Positions 1-7,690 are shown, numbered from the stretch's first letter. The stretch: DNA of 16,640 nt from Micavibrio sp. UBA5703 (GCA_002420015.1 DIHF01000067.1:48851-65490), one strand, 5' to 3'. Notes: generated from the letters alone by a model not told the origin. A program made the numbers and translations.

Positions 1-39
1 ATCCGTAGTCAGATGCTCTATCCGTTGAGCTACGGGCGC
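1..39 (-). tRNA. tRNA-Arg (anticodon ACG), 5' part only
   Basis: Read on the minus strand, position 39 begins a tRNA: 7-base acceptor strand GCGCCCG, then TA, a D arm (GCTC ... GAGC) and the start of an anticodon arm with stem TCTGA and loop CTACGGA. Bases 34-36 of that loop are ACG, which reads arginine CGN codons. The 3' half (anticodon stem return, T arm, CCA end) lies beyond the left edge, so the fold cannot be completed here. The identity rests on the anticodon and on the close fit to the usual bacterial tRNA-Arg 5' half. Confidence 0.9.
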
Positions 40-82
40 GTATGCGGGCCGTATGCGTTTCCGGGGGCCCAAACCGGGCCAG

Positions 83-111
83 ACATTACGCTAAACAAAC
101 GGCCAATGCAA
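83..111 (-). promoter_or_regulatory. candidate sigma70-type promoter of tRNA-Arg
   Basis: On the minus strand TTGCAT (111-106) and TAATGT (88-83) are 17 bases apart, a near-consensus -35/-10 pair. A GC-rich discriminator (CTGGCCCGG) follows the -10 box, as is common for stable-RNA promoters under growth-rate control. Transcription would start near position 76, giving a leader of about 37 bases before the tRNA. This is inferred from sequence only. Confidence 0.5.
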
Positions 112-170
112 GCACGGCCCCGGTGGCCATTTACATCCGCCTTTTTCTGGGATAAATACGCTCTATCCGC

Positions 171-239
171 TTGACAGGGCTGAACCAAGAGGTAATGCTA
201 GCGGACAAGAGTAACATTTTTGCGGGGTTTACGGATACT
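171..239 (+). promoter_or_regulatory. possible promoter region of the secreted coiled-coil protein gene
   Basis: A consensus -35 hexamer TTGACA lies at 171-176, but only weak -10 matches follow around 193-200. A second pair, GTAACA (211-216) and GATACT (234-239) with 17 bases between, matches four of six positions in each box. It would give a leader of about 40 bases before the ATG at 285. One of these may be the promoter. Neither is strong. Confidence 0.3.
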
Positions 240-284
240 GTTGCACCTTACTGGTATACAGATCGAAGCAGGCTTTCAGATCAC

Positions 285-1562
285 ATGATGAATAATTCAA
301 GAAAATACAAGTCCTTGCGTAACTCCGCCCTTATGCTTTCCGGTGCCGTATTATTGGGCGTGGCCCTTGTCCCGGCGGGTGCTTTTGCACAGCCTTCCGG
401 CACGCCGGTCGTTATCGACCCGTTCCCCAAGGTCATTAAAGACCAAGTTTACACCAAGCCCGTCCAGACCCGCGACATCAAGCCGCAGGAGGTTATGGGT
501 GATTCTTATTTCAAACCCGCCCAGACGGCTGTTGGCGAGAAAGTCGGGCAAATCAGGAATGATCTGGCCGGGTTACAGGGTCAGATTTCCGGCATTTCCG
601 GTAATTTGCACCAGCTTGAACAGTCCGGCACGACAAAGGCTGCCGAGTATTTTGCCAATATCGCCACCATCAACACCCAGTTGCAATCGGGCACAACCCC
701 CGGGAACCCGCGTCTGGTCGAGAGAATTTCTGTGGCCGAGCGTAATCTTGAGGATCTGAGCGGCAATGTGGCGCAGTTGAACGATTTGGCGGTCGAATCC
801 GCAAAGATGGCCTCTCAAGCCTCGTTCCTGCTGGAAAGCACGCGTTCGGCCTATGGCCTCTCGGGTGCGGTTGAGGAAGACCATGTCCAATTGGCCCAGC
901 TTGAGGATGAAATTCAGGCTACCCTCGTTTTGATTGATCGCGTACTGAATAACGTCAATGACGATATTACACGCACCACGGCTTATCTCGGCTCCGAGCG
1001 CAACAATCTGCGCACGCTGGGTGCGGCCGTGAGCAACGGCGACCTCTACGGTAAAAGCCTTGCCAACCGCCCGTTTTCGAGCGTAACGCCGTTTGAGCCG
1101 GGCGCTTCCGGCGAAAGCACACGTGCGATCCCGGCTCCTGGCAACAGCATGGGTGCTGCGGCACCTGCCGCTGCGCCTGTGGTTGGCCCTGTTGCAAGCA
1201 CAGGTGGCCCCGGCACGGGTCTGACGCCAGCGCCGCAAACCGCGAGTGCGGGTCTTGCCACGGCACGGCCCCTGGTTAAGATTCGCTTTGACCGACCGGA
1301 CGTTCAATACGAACAGGCCGTTTACATGGCCGTAAATGAGGCCATGAGCCGTTACCCCAACGCCCGTTTCGAGCTGGTTGCGGTCAACCCGACGCAGGGC
1401 AACGCCGCGCAGGTCGCTATCGAAAGCACCCGCGCCCGCCGCAACGCCGAGCGTGTTCTGCGCACCCTGACCCAGATGGGCTTGCCGCTGGAGCGGATCG
1501 ACCTGTCCTATACCGACAACCCGCAGGCTTCCGTTAACGAAGTTCACCTCTATATCCGTTAA
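285..1562 (+). CDS. secreted coiled-coil protein with OmpA-like C-terminal domain
   Basis: This is a 425-residue exported protein of unknown role. The start is placed at the ATG-ATG pair (285/288). From there a signal peptide follows directly: basic N-region, hydrophobic stretch at residues 14-31, and a signal peptidase I site ending AFA at residue 35. The longer frame from TTG at 171 would bury this signal inside the protein. No strong ribosome binding site is visible for either start. After cleavage come about 50 residues, a long helical stretch likely to form coiled coils (about 85-245), and an Ala/Pro/Gly-rich linker (about 270-330). The last 95 residues have the strand-helix-strand-helix-strand order of OmpA-like domains, including an ARRNAERVL helix followed by MGLPLERI. 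The usual TD..G peptidoglycan-binding motif is not evident, so binding is uncertain. There is no lipobox cysteine. It is probably periplasmic and not obviously linked to the EPS genes. Confidence 0.75.
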   Translation: MMNNSRKYKSLRNSALMLSGAVLLGVALVPAGAFAQPSGTPVVIDPFPKVIKDQVYTKPVQTRDIKPQEVMGDSYFKPAQTAVGEKVGQIRNDLAGLQGQISGISGNLHQLEQSGTTKAAEYFANIATINTQLQSGTTPGNPRLVERISVAERNLEDLSGNVAQLNDLAVESAKMASQASFLLESTRSAYGLSGAVEEDHVQLAQLEDEIQATLVLIDRVLNNVNDDITRTTAYLGSERNNLRTLGAAVSNGDLYGKSLANRPFSSVTPFEPGASGESTRAIPAPGNSMGAAAPAAAPVVGPVASTGGPGTGLTPAPQTASAGLATARPLVKIRFDRPDVQYEQAVYMAVNEAMSRYPNARFELVAVNPTQGNAAQVAIESTRARRNAERVLRTLTQMGLPLERIDLSYTDNPQASVNEVHLYIR

Positions 1563-1633
1563 GCGGCCAATATTTTAAATTTTGAAGCTATTACAAACGC
1601 TTGCGTATTTTTACGCGCTCTCCTTTACATAAG

Positions 1634-1662
1634 TTGCACTTTTCGGCGACATATGCTTTAAT
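1634..1662 (+). promoter_or_regulatory. candidate sigma70-type promoter of the 480-residue protein gene
   Basis: TTGCAC (1634-1639) and TTTAAT (1657-1662) are separated by exactly 17 bases, with a TATG just before the -10 box. The predicted start near 1669 leaves about 50 bases of leader before the ATG at 1719. The -10 box overlaps the left arm of a 10-base inverted repeat, so a repressor or RNA structure could act here. Confidence 0.45.
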
Positions 1663-1704
1663 TCCGGCAGTTTCATACAAAAAACATTCAACACCCGGAA
1701 TTAA
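1658..1704. repeat. 10-base perfect inverted repeat upstream of the 480-residue protein gene
   Basis: TTAATTCCGG (1658-1667) and CCGGAATTAA (1695-1704) are perfect reverse complements separated by 27 bases. The left arm overlaps the candidate -10 box and the right arm ends 14 bases before the ATG. It could be a two-site operator or the stem of a leader RNA hairpin close to the ribosome binding region. It lacks a following T run and has a long loop, so a terminator is unlikely. Confidence 0.6.
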
Positions 1705-1718
1705 GCGGCGTTTGCGTT

Positions 1719-3161
1719 ATGGTTGGACCTGAAGAACAACAACTTATTCCCAGAGAAGAGAGTATTGAGGATCTCAAGGCCCATTTCGCACGAGAGGGCA
1801 TTCATTTTGGCACCACAATCGATCCTGAGTCAGTAAGAAAACCCATTGTCCACTATGAATTGATCGAAGACCCCCTTGACGCGTTGAAGATGGGCTTGAT
1901 GAACATTGAAAAACAGTTGCAAAAAACGCGTGAGGGATTTGCTGCTGAACTTCTCTCCAACGTTACTTCGGCAGCAACCGTACTTTATTACTCAGGAAAA
2001 TTTGCTCTAGAAATCGTCAGCAACGGTTCTGTCTCTGCTGATTCTTTGGGGCAGATGCAATCTCTTATGGCTTTAGGATCGACGATATGCGGCTCTGTTG
2101 TGGCTGGAACAATTTGGAAAGATTTACAAAGAGAGCAGGTTCGGTTCGATGACCTTCTCACTATTTTATACACCTATGAACAATCACCCAGAGGTGTACA
2201 AGATTATGCACGGTTAATTAAGAACATTCACGACCTCACCTTTGAGCTGGAGGCGCTTGAAAAAATAGACCCGGATGATTTTGATCATAAAAAATATATG
2301 GACAGCGCAAAAACAAGGGCTGAGGAGGAAAAAAATTTCCGGCACCGCCTTGAAAAGGTTGGTTACAACCTTAGAGCCATCAATCCTGTTAAATTTGGCA
2401 GCTTGGAATACTGGAAACGCGAGACAAGAATATTCAACGAAAGGCTGTCATTGACAAAAAGAATTATCAGCAACACGTTCGATACCATCAAGGGCTACAT
2501 AAGCCTCGGAAGTGAATTCTCTAACCTTCTTCGTGCCTATGCAAAGGCAGCGGAAAACATCGCAACGCTTAACGATAGGCGCCCTGAAATGAAGGGGTAT
2601 ATAAGATTTTCAAAGCAGTACAAGAAAGAACATAGGGATAAAAGTCGTAGCTATATCCCAAAGGCTGCCTATGCAACCCTCTCTCCCTCAGAGGAAGCTG
2701 ATCACATCAACTTCGAGAAGGGTGAAGCGGTACGGCGCACACGATGGAAAGCTGCCATGATGCACCTTGAGATGTGGTTTTGCTTCTTTGAGGGTACGCA
2801 GGGTATCACACGCTTAGGGATGTCTGGCTATGAGGCACTCTTGTCACTCAAAGACGATGTAGGAAATCTTGCGAGCGCATTGTCGAATGCAGGGCAGGGT
2901 ATATCACACGTTTTTTCAGGCGCAGCGGGCGCGCGAGCCATTGATGAACTTTGCGATGCCTTCAGCGATGAGTTTGAAAAAATTGATAGCATAAGATCTC
3001 TGGAAGCAAAAGAAATGGCGCTGATAAACGAAAATGAAAGAGCTGCTAAACGGCAAGCGATGCGAGATTTACAGATATTGCTTATACAAAGGAAAATAAA
3101 AGGCCGCCAATCGCCTACATCTAGCCAAAGTGGTGAGCGTCCTGAAAATGATGGGCCCTAA
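1719..3161 (+). CDS. uncharacterised 480-residue helical, possibly membrane-associated protein
   Basis: I do not recognise this protein. It is largely alpha-helical and charged. There is no N-terminal signal peptide. Two hydrophobic stretches (about residues 77-101 and 116-133) could be membrane helices or a helical hairpin. Long charged helices follow (about 134-300), then a basic segment near 300-325, a second mildly hydrophobic Gly/Ala-rich patch (about 370-415) and a very basic, polar C-terminus. The ATG at 1719 has only a weak upstream purine stretch (GCGGCG). The DNA is visibly richer in A and T than the neighbouring genes, for example around 2281-2340, which hints at separate acquisition; composition was not computed. 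Its stop codon overlaps the stop of the convergent tyrosine kinase gene. It has its own candidate promoter and inverted repeat, so it is probably a single transcription unit. No enzymatic motif (Walker A, HD, nuclease) was found. Confidence 0.7.
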   Translation: MVGPEEQQLIPREESIEDLKAHFAREGIHFGTTIDPESVRKPIVHYELIEDPLDALKMGLMNIEKQLQKTREGFAAELLSNVTSAATVLYYSGKFALEIVSNGSVSADSLGQMQSLMALGSTICGSVVAGTIWKDLQREQVRFDDLLTILYTYEQSPRGVQDYARLIKNIHDLTFELEALEKIDPDDFDHKKYMDSAKTRAEEEKNFRHRLEKVGYNLRAINPVKFGSLEYWKRETRIFNERLSLTKRIISNTFDTIKGYISLGSEFSNLLRAYAKAAENIATLNDRRPEMKGYIRFSKQYKKEHRDKSRSYIPKAAYATLSPSEEADHINFEKGEAVRRTRWKAAMMHLEMWFCFFEGTQGITRLGMSGYEALLSLKDDVGNLASALSNAGQGISHVFSGAAGARAIDELCDAFSDEFEKIDSIRSLEAKEMALINENERAAKRQAMRDLQILLIQRKIKGRQSPTSSQSGERPENDGP

Positions 3162-3913
3162 ACAGCGTTCAGGACAACGCCGACGACTTTTGCGGATTGC
3201 AGGATATCGAGGGCGCGTTTGACTTCATCGACCGTCGTGACGCCTTCGCGCACAACCATCAGGAAAGCATCAACATGCGGCAGGAAGACGAGGGGGTCGT
3301 CCTGCTCGAGGAGGGGCGGCATATCGTAAATAATCAGGCGGTCCTCGTAGCGTTCCTTGAGTTCTGACGCGAGCTTTTGCATTTGCGGCGAGCCGAGCGT
3401 TTCGGAGGAATGATCGATCGGCTTACCCGCCGGAAACACGGTGATGCGGTCGAAGGGCAGGTGGACGAGGCAATCCTTGACGCTCGCTTTTTTGGCCAGA
3501 TAGTCGGTCAGGCCAAACGTGGGGCGAATCCCGAGATACTCGGACAAGGACGGTTTGCGCAGGTCGAGATCAACCAGCAGGACCGTCTGTTTCAAATCCT
3601 GCGCGATGCTGACCGCGAGGTTGGACGCGATGGTTGTCTTCCCGTCGCCGTAACGGGGGCTGCTGACGGCGAGGGTCTTGAAATGGTTCTTCGCCATGGA
3701 TTGCAAAATCTGTGTTCTTAGGAAGCGGAACAGGTCGGCTTCTTTGCTTTTTGTTCTGTCGGCGACGATATGATGGCGGTCCAGAATGGCTTCAAAGCCG
3801 GACAGGGCCGATCTTTCGCGTTCAAGGGCGGAAGGGTTGAGTTTCAAAACGTCGGTCATTTTTCTTGTGACCGACTTATAATTTTCACTCATCTTTTTAA
3901 CGGCATTGGGCAT
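3158..3913 (-). CDS. CpsD/CapB-type tyrosine kinase of the exosortase-associated EPS operon, lacking a tyrosine tail
   Basis: This is the cytoplasmic ATPase half of a bacterial tyrosine kinase (BY-kinase), which controls EPS chain length together with the Wzz-like membrane protein encoded just upstream. The 251 residues show a Walker A motif SPRYGDGKTT (85-94), a Walker A' motif LLVDLDLRKPS (112-122) and a Walker B motif IIYDMPP (194-200). This is the arrangement of the XrtA-associated tyrosine autokinases. The start at 3913 is supported by a GAGAGAG stretch just upstream; a second Met at residue 8 is less well placed. The protein stops right after the conserved GVVLN strand. The C-terminal tyrosine cluster normally autophosphorylated by these kinases is absent, and only scattered tyrosines remain (for example Y12, Y126, Y189). 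It is the last gene of the minus-strand operon, 26 bases after the chain-length gene, and its stop overlaps that of the convergent gene. Confidence 0.88.
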   Translation of the reverse strand: MPNAVKKMSENYKSVTRKMTDVLKLNPSALERERSALSGFEAILDRHHIVADRTKSKEADLFRFLRTQILQSMAKNHFKTLAVSSPRYGDGKTTIASNLAVSIAQDLKQTVLLVDLDLRKPSLSEYLGIRPTFGLTDYLAKKASVKDCLVHLPFDRITVFPAGKPIDHSSETLGSPQMQKLASELKERYEDRLIIYDMPPLLEQDDPLVFLPHVDAFLMVVREGVTTVDEVKRALDILQSAKVVGVVLNAV

Positions 3914-3939
3914 AAAAGCTCTCTCATCGGTATAAAATT

Positions 3940-5712
3940 TTATAAGCCGATTTTTCTTTTCAGGACTTCCTGAAAGACATCAAAGGGCATAATCGTCAGA
4001 AAAAACAGGACAAGCGCAAGCCCGGCAGCCAAAGGCGCTACGGCTACCAGCTTAATGATACGGCGACGCAGGATTATTTTCTGGTCCAGCGTTCTAAGAT
4101 GCGGGATTGTAACAAGCGGTGCAACGCCGATCAGGGATTCCAGATGGCGCGGCCCGATGACGCTTTGCGACAGTATTTGTAGTGCAAGAACACTGCCGAG
4201 CGCCGTCATAAGGGCAAGGGCGACCCCGGCAAACAGGATCATTTTTCTGGAGGGCGTGGTGCCAAGGGGAAGTTCCGGCGGATCGATAACGGCAAGGCGG
4301 CGGCCGATATGCCCTTCTTCAATTGTTTTATTCATGTCTGCGGATAGCTTTTTGGCTTTAAGCTCGCGGTACAATAGCGTCATGTTTTCGTAGTCTCTGG
4401 TCAGGCTGGCAAGCTGCTGCTGCACGGCGGGATTGGAAGTGATGGCCGATTTGTATTCTTCCTGCTGGCGTTTGATTTCATCTCTTTGAATTTCCAAAGC
4501 CTCTTTTTGTTTTTCTGCGGCTTCGAGCTGGGCAACGATCTGCAGGTAGGCCGGGTTATCGGCGTCTTCCTTAACCAGACCGAAATATCCGGGCGTTTCA
4601 GCGGTTTCGGCATCCGCCAGCTTTTTCTCCAGATAGGCAAGCTGGTTTTGCAGCGACACAACATCCGGGTGCTCCGGTCCGTAAGCATCTTTTTGGGTGT
4701 TCAGTCTGGCTTTAACATCTTCAATTTTGGGTGTGAGGCGGGCTACAAGGTTGACCGGTTCGGCCTTATTTTCAAGCGCTTCGACCTGCCGCGAAACTTT
4801 CAGGACATCCGGGTGTCTGGGGCCGTATTTCGCCGTCAAGGTGGCGTATTGGGATTTCAAGGCCCGCAGTTGAATGTCGGGTGTAGTTAAAACCTCGCCG
4901 CTTTCGTCAACCACACGCGAATAGGGGCCGGTCTGGGCAAGCTGGGCACGCAGCGCACCAATAAGCCCCATATTCGATATAAGGTCGCTTTCAACCGACA
5001 GAAGCCTGGAAGTCGTCGTAACGGACGCTTGCTGGTTGAAGGAAAGGGTGTCAGGTCTTATGTTGCCATGTTTTTCCGTAAAGTCAGCAATTTTTTTCTC
5101 CTGATCTTCCAGCGAGGCGGTTAGAATCTCAATCTGGCCATTAAGAAAATCGGATGTTTTTTGGGCCGTTTCGCGGCGCTCTTTCATGTCCTCATCGAGA
5201 AAACGTGAAATAAGTTCGTTAACCGTTTTTTGCGCGAGTGCAGGGTCGGAATATTCAAAGCTCAAAACGAAGGCTATGGCGGAGAGTTGGAGAGCTGTTG
5301 CTTTCTGGGCCGAGGCTGGGTTGGCGAGCGCTGTGCTGATAAGGCGGATGTCTATTTTCTTGCGCATGTTCTGCGCGACATAGGCAATCGGCGTTTGCTG
5401 ACGCGCGCCGGGATAAAGATTGAGTTTTGCGATAATTTCAGCAAGAGAGCTGGTCGAAAGAACATTTTGTTTAAGGCGGCTGATTTGCAGGTCGGCCATC
5501 GCTTCGGCGCTCATTGCCGGTGCGCCTGAAGTCTCTACTGTGTTCATCGCGATTTCGGGATTGGCAACCTCGACAGTGGCGGAAACTTTGTATTTAGACC
5601 AATCAAGGGCAATAAAAAACGATACGATAGAAATCGTAGCGAAAATAAACAAGAACAAAAATGCCCGTCTTTTCAAGACCGACAGATATTCAATGGGATT
5701 AAAGGCCGTCAT
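3940..5712 (-). CDS. Wzz/GumC-like polysaccharide chain-length determinant (XrtA-system type)
   Basis: This inner-membrane polysaccharide co-polymerase sets EPS chain length and links the kinase to the export channel. The 590-residue protein has a Wzz-type N-terminus with a first membrane helix (about 17-35). A long periplasmic coiled-coil region (about 180-460) includes a GNVR-type segment (about 427-460). A Pro-rich PPELPLGTTPSRK stretch precedes the second membrane helix (about 491-514). An extra hydrophobic helix (about 556-576) lies near the C-terminus. The periplasmic part carries two copies of a YGPxHPDV motif (296-303 and 344-351). It has no kinase domain; that is encoded separately by the next gene. 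An AGGGG ribosome binding site sits five bases before the ATG at 5712. The length is somewhat above what I expect for this family, probably because of the duplicated segment. Confidence 0.9.
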   Translation of the reverse strand: MTAFNPIEYLSVLKRRAFLFLFIFATISIVSFFIALDWSKYKVSATVEVANPEIAMNTVETSGAPAMSAEAMADLQISRLKQNVLSTSSLAEIIAKLNLYPGARQQTPIAYVAQNMRKKIDIRLISTALANPASAQKATALQLSAIAFVLSFEYSDPALAQKTVNELISRFLDEDMKERRETAQKTSDFLNGQIEILTASLEDQEKKIADFTEKHGNIRPDTLSFNQQASVTTTSRLLSVESDLISNMGLIGALRAQLAQTGPYSRVVDESGEVLTTPDIQLRALKSQYATLTAKYGPRHPDVLKVSRQVEALENKAEPVNLVARLTPKIEDVKARLNTQKDAYGPEHPDVVSLQNQLAYLEKKLADAETAETPGYFGLVKEDADNPAYLQIVAQLEAAEKQKEALEIQRDEIKRQQEEYKSAITSNPAVQQQLASLTRDYENMTLLYRELKAKKLSADMNKTIEEGHIGRRLAVIDPPELPLGTTPSRKMILFAGVALALMTALGSVLALQILSQSVIGPRHLESLIGVAPLVTIPHLRTLDQKIILRRRIIKLVAVAPLAAGLALVLFFLTIMPFDVFQEVLKRKIGL

Positions 5713-5763
5713 GTTTCCCCTGCTTCCTGCATGGTTTTATTGCTTTTCGGAACTAAATGTCAA

Positions 5764-6960
5764 CTAAGGGGATGGAGGCGGGCCAAAGCTATAGGTCAAT
5801 TCAACTTTTGCGATATTCCTGTCGGCTTCTCCGCGCCCGTTGGCCAGGTCCTCCTGCCTGTATTTATGGGAAATAGATAGCTTCCAGCGATCAGAGGCTT
5901 TGTAGATCAGTGCGGCCAAACCCTCCCATGCGGTATCGAGAGTATCCAAAGAAATATCCCCTTGTTCCTTCTTTTGGTAAAGCGCCTGCGCATCGAAAGC
6001 CCAATTCTGGTTAATGGCATATCTATTCTCCAGTCTTACACTTTTCAGATCTGATTCGGTTCCGTTGCCGGAGGGTTGCCGGGTGCGCATCAATGTGAGT
6101 GCCGTCTGGTTTTGAAGCCCCATATATTTAAAACTGGCCGAGTAAGTGGGGTTGGTCTCCCAGTTCCCGTTTCCTGAAGGGTATCCGCTGAATTTTGAGC
6201 CAAGAAATCCGACAAGAAGGTCGAGCGAAAATTTGGGACCGAAGCGGTACTTCCATCCAACTGAAGGGCCGAGGCTGTCGACTTTTCTATCATTGGTATC
6301 AAGAGAATTATACCGTTGCGCCTGAAAGGAGAAGAGTGCTGTTTGCAGGGGTGTAAGCTTGAAGGACAGGGAAGGGGTAAAGGAAGTCGTCCGGTAATCT
6401 GTCTGAGAAGAATTCCCGTTGTAATGTCTTTCGAGCCAATTCGTATTGAAAGCAAGTGTGCTGCGTGGCGACAGGGCATAGGCAAACCCCGGCGCTATTT
6501 GCCAGGTAAGGCGTCTGTTCAAGCCCACCGTTTGCCCAAATTCAGATATATCTGTAGTCCGTGTCGTATCGTAATTAGCTTTCCCCAGCAAAGACCACTC
6601 CAGCAAGTCTGAGCGTTTTGCTAAATTGGCGTCAAAGAAGAAGTCATTCGAGTTGAAGGCAGATTCATTGAACTGGTTATGCACGGCGGAAAGGCGGGCC
6701 TGTAAACCGGCATCGGGCGTATTTCGATCAAGCAATAAGGATGCTTTTGTTTCGGAGCCCCAAATGCTCTCGCCGTTGTTCACGGCCATCAGAGGGTTTG
6801 AGTCCCAAATGGCCGCCTCGCCGACATTAAGCGCAAGCCTGTTTTGTGCAGCCGCAGGATTTGATAAGGGGGCAGTTAACAAAAGCGCAACGGCGGCAAC
6901 CGAAACCTTCCCCCAGGGGAGAGTTAGAGGGAAAACACAAAGGCGATTCGGTGCGGACAT
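5764..6960 (-). CDS. outer-membrane beta-barrel protein of the PEP-CTERM EPS operon
   Basis: The 398-residue protein has a signal peptide (hydrophobic stretch about 18-32, cleavage after AAA near residue 38). The rest is a run of alternating hydrophobic/polar strands rich in Tyr, Trp, Phe, Asn and Ser, typical of a transmembrane beta-barrel. The last strand ends VELTYSF, followed by a short GPPPSP tail. Position and character fit the PEP-CTERM-system-associated outer-membrane proteins (TIGR03016-like) found next to the short export protein in such loci. There it is thought to help form the outer-membrane exit for the polymer. The ATG at 6960 follows the stop of the export protein gene after only four bases, so the two are probably translationally coupled. 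The 51 bases to the next gene hold no evident terminator. The barrel assignment is firm; the exact family is inferred from context. Confidence 0.82.
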   Translation of the reverse strand: MSAPNRLCVFPLTLPWGKVSVAAVALLLTAPLSNPAAAQNRLALNVGEAAIWDSNPLMAVNNGESIWGSETKASLLLDRNTPDAGLQARLSAVHNQFNESAFNSNDFFFDANLAKRSDLLEWSLLGKANYDTTRTTDISEFGQTVGLNRRLTWQIAPGFAYALSPRSTLAFNTNWLERHYNGNSSQTDYRTTSFTPSLSFKLTPLQTALFSFQAQRYNSLDTNDRKVDSLGPSVGWKYRFGPKFSLDLLVGFLGSKFSGYPSGNGNWETNPTYSASFKYMGLQNQTALTLMRTRQPSGNGTESDLKSVRLENRYAINQNWAFDAQALYQKKEQGDISLDTLDTAWEGLAALIYKASDRWKLSISHKYRQEDLANGRGEADRNIAKVELTYSFGPPPSP

Positions 6961-6964
6961 AAGC

Positions 6965-7537
6965 CTAAAAAAGACCTGAGGCGGAAACGATCACGACATC
7001 GCCAGGGATCAGGTCAATATCCTTATCCAGGTCATTGCCCTTGGCAATGGCAGCATAGGGGAATGAAATCTTTTCTTTCTTCCCTTCGGCATTTTTACGG
7101 ATAATAACAATGTTGTTCTCATTGGCATAAGGGGTTAGGCCGCCAACCTGGCTTAAGGCCTGCATGACGCCCATGCTGTTGCTCAGGATGATTTCTCCCG
7201 GCTTTTGCACCTGACCGATGACACTGACCTTGTGGCCTGTCGGTGCCTTGACGCTGACGGTAACGGCCGCATCCGGGATCAGGGATTGCAATTCTTCCGA
7301 CAGGGCGAGTTGCAAATCCTCAAGGCTCATATCCTGCACCTGCAGGGTTCCAACCAGAGGAAAGGTGATCGTGCCATCCGGGAGCACCAGAACTTCCTGA
7401 TCCATGCCTTCTTCCTTCCATACAGATATCTGCAAAAGATCGCCCGGAAGGACGACAAACTTGCTCTCCTCAGCCTGCGCCGGGAGGGAGGGAACCAGTG
7501 TAAGCAGAAGCAACAAAGAACGAGCTATTTTTTGCAT
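6965..7537 (-). CDS. short Wza-like polysaccharide export protein (PEP-CTERM-system type)
   Basis: This is the periplasmic/outer-membrane export component for the EPS. The 190 residues comprise a signal peptide (about 1-22, cleavage after AQA), a polysaccharide export domain (about 27-98, with PGD, ISVW and LPDGTITFPLVG) and one SLBB domain (about 102-150, with VIGQVQKPGEI). It ends shortly after LIPGDVVIV. It has no lipobox cysteine and no C-terminal helix of the kind that spans the outer membrane in E. coli Wza. This fits the short export proteins of exosortase-A-associated loci (TIGR03027-like), which probably rely on a partner barrel. That partner is the next gene, four bases away. It is the first gene of the operon; an AGGT stretch lies upstream of the ATG at 7537. 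Confidence 0.9.
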   Translation of the reverse strand: MQKIARSLLLLLTLVPSLPAQAEESKFVVLPGDLLQISVWKEEGMDQEVLVLPDGTITFPLVGTLQVQDMSLEDLQLALSEELQSLIPDAAVTVSVKAPTGHKVSVIGQVQKPGEIILSNSMGVMQALSQVGGLTPYANENNIVIIRKNAEGKKEKISFPYAAIAKGNDLDKDIDLIPGDVVIVSASGLF

Positions 7538-7575
7538 TTGTTACCTGTGGGGATAAGGATATCGGCTCTCAGCGC

Positions 7576-7603
7576 ATGGTAAACTTTTGCATGCAAAGAG
7601 CAA
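7576..7603 (-). promoter_or_regulatory. candidate promoter with embedded 12-base palindrome for the EPS export operon
   Basis: Read on the minus strand, TTGCTC (7603-7598) and TACCAT (7581-7576) are 16 bases apart and form a weak -35/-10 pair. The spacer contains the perfect palindrome TTTGCATGCAAA (7586-7597), directly next to the -35 box, a good position for a repressor. The leader before the ATG at 7537 would be about 30 bases. The palindrome is certain; its function is inferred from position. Confidence 0.35.
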
Positions 7604-7639
7604 AGAATAGGCTTCAAAAAGGACCTGCCTGTCCACATG

Positions 7640-7665
7640 AAAAAGGCACCTTGCGGTGCCTTTTT
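7640..7665. terminator. bidirectional rho-independent terminator
   Basis: GGCACC (7645-7650), loop TTGC and GGTGCC (7655-7660) form a perfect six-pair GC-rich stem. It is flanked by A5 on the left and T5 on the right, so it works as a terminator on either strand. On the minus strand it lies 25 bases after the stop of the PEP-CTERM gene and before the promoter region of the export operon. It therefore separates the two transcription units. Confidence 0.88.
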
Positions 7666-7690
7666 ATAACTTTAAAGAAGCAGGATGTGA

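Noticed and set aside
171..284. N-terminal extension of the secreted protein from TTG at 171
   Set aside because: The TTG is part of a TTGACA promoter-like hexamer, and the signal peptide begins at the ATG at 285.
573..1547. A 324-codon open frame on the minus strand inside the secreted coiled-coil gene
   Set aside because: Its translation is Arg/Gly-rich with no domain. The plus-strand frame has a signal peptide and sensible domains, so this is a shadow frame.
1603..1616. Hairpin GCGTA-TTTT-TACGC after the first protein gene
   Set aside because: Only five pairs, two of them A-T, and no T run follows, so it is not a convincing terminator.
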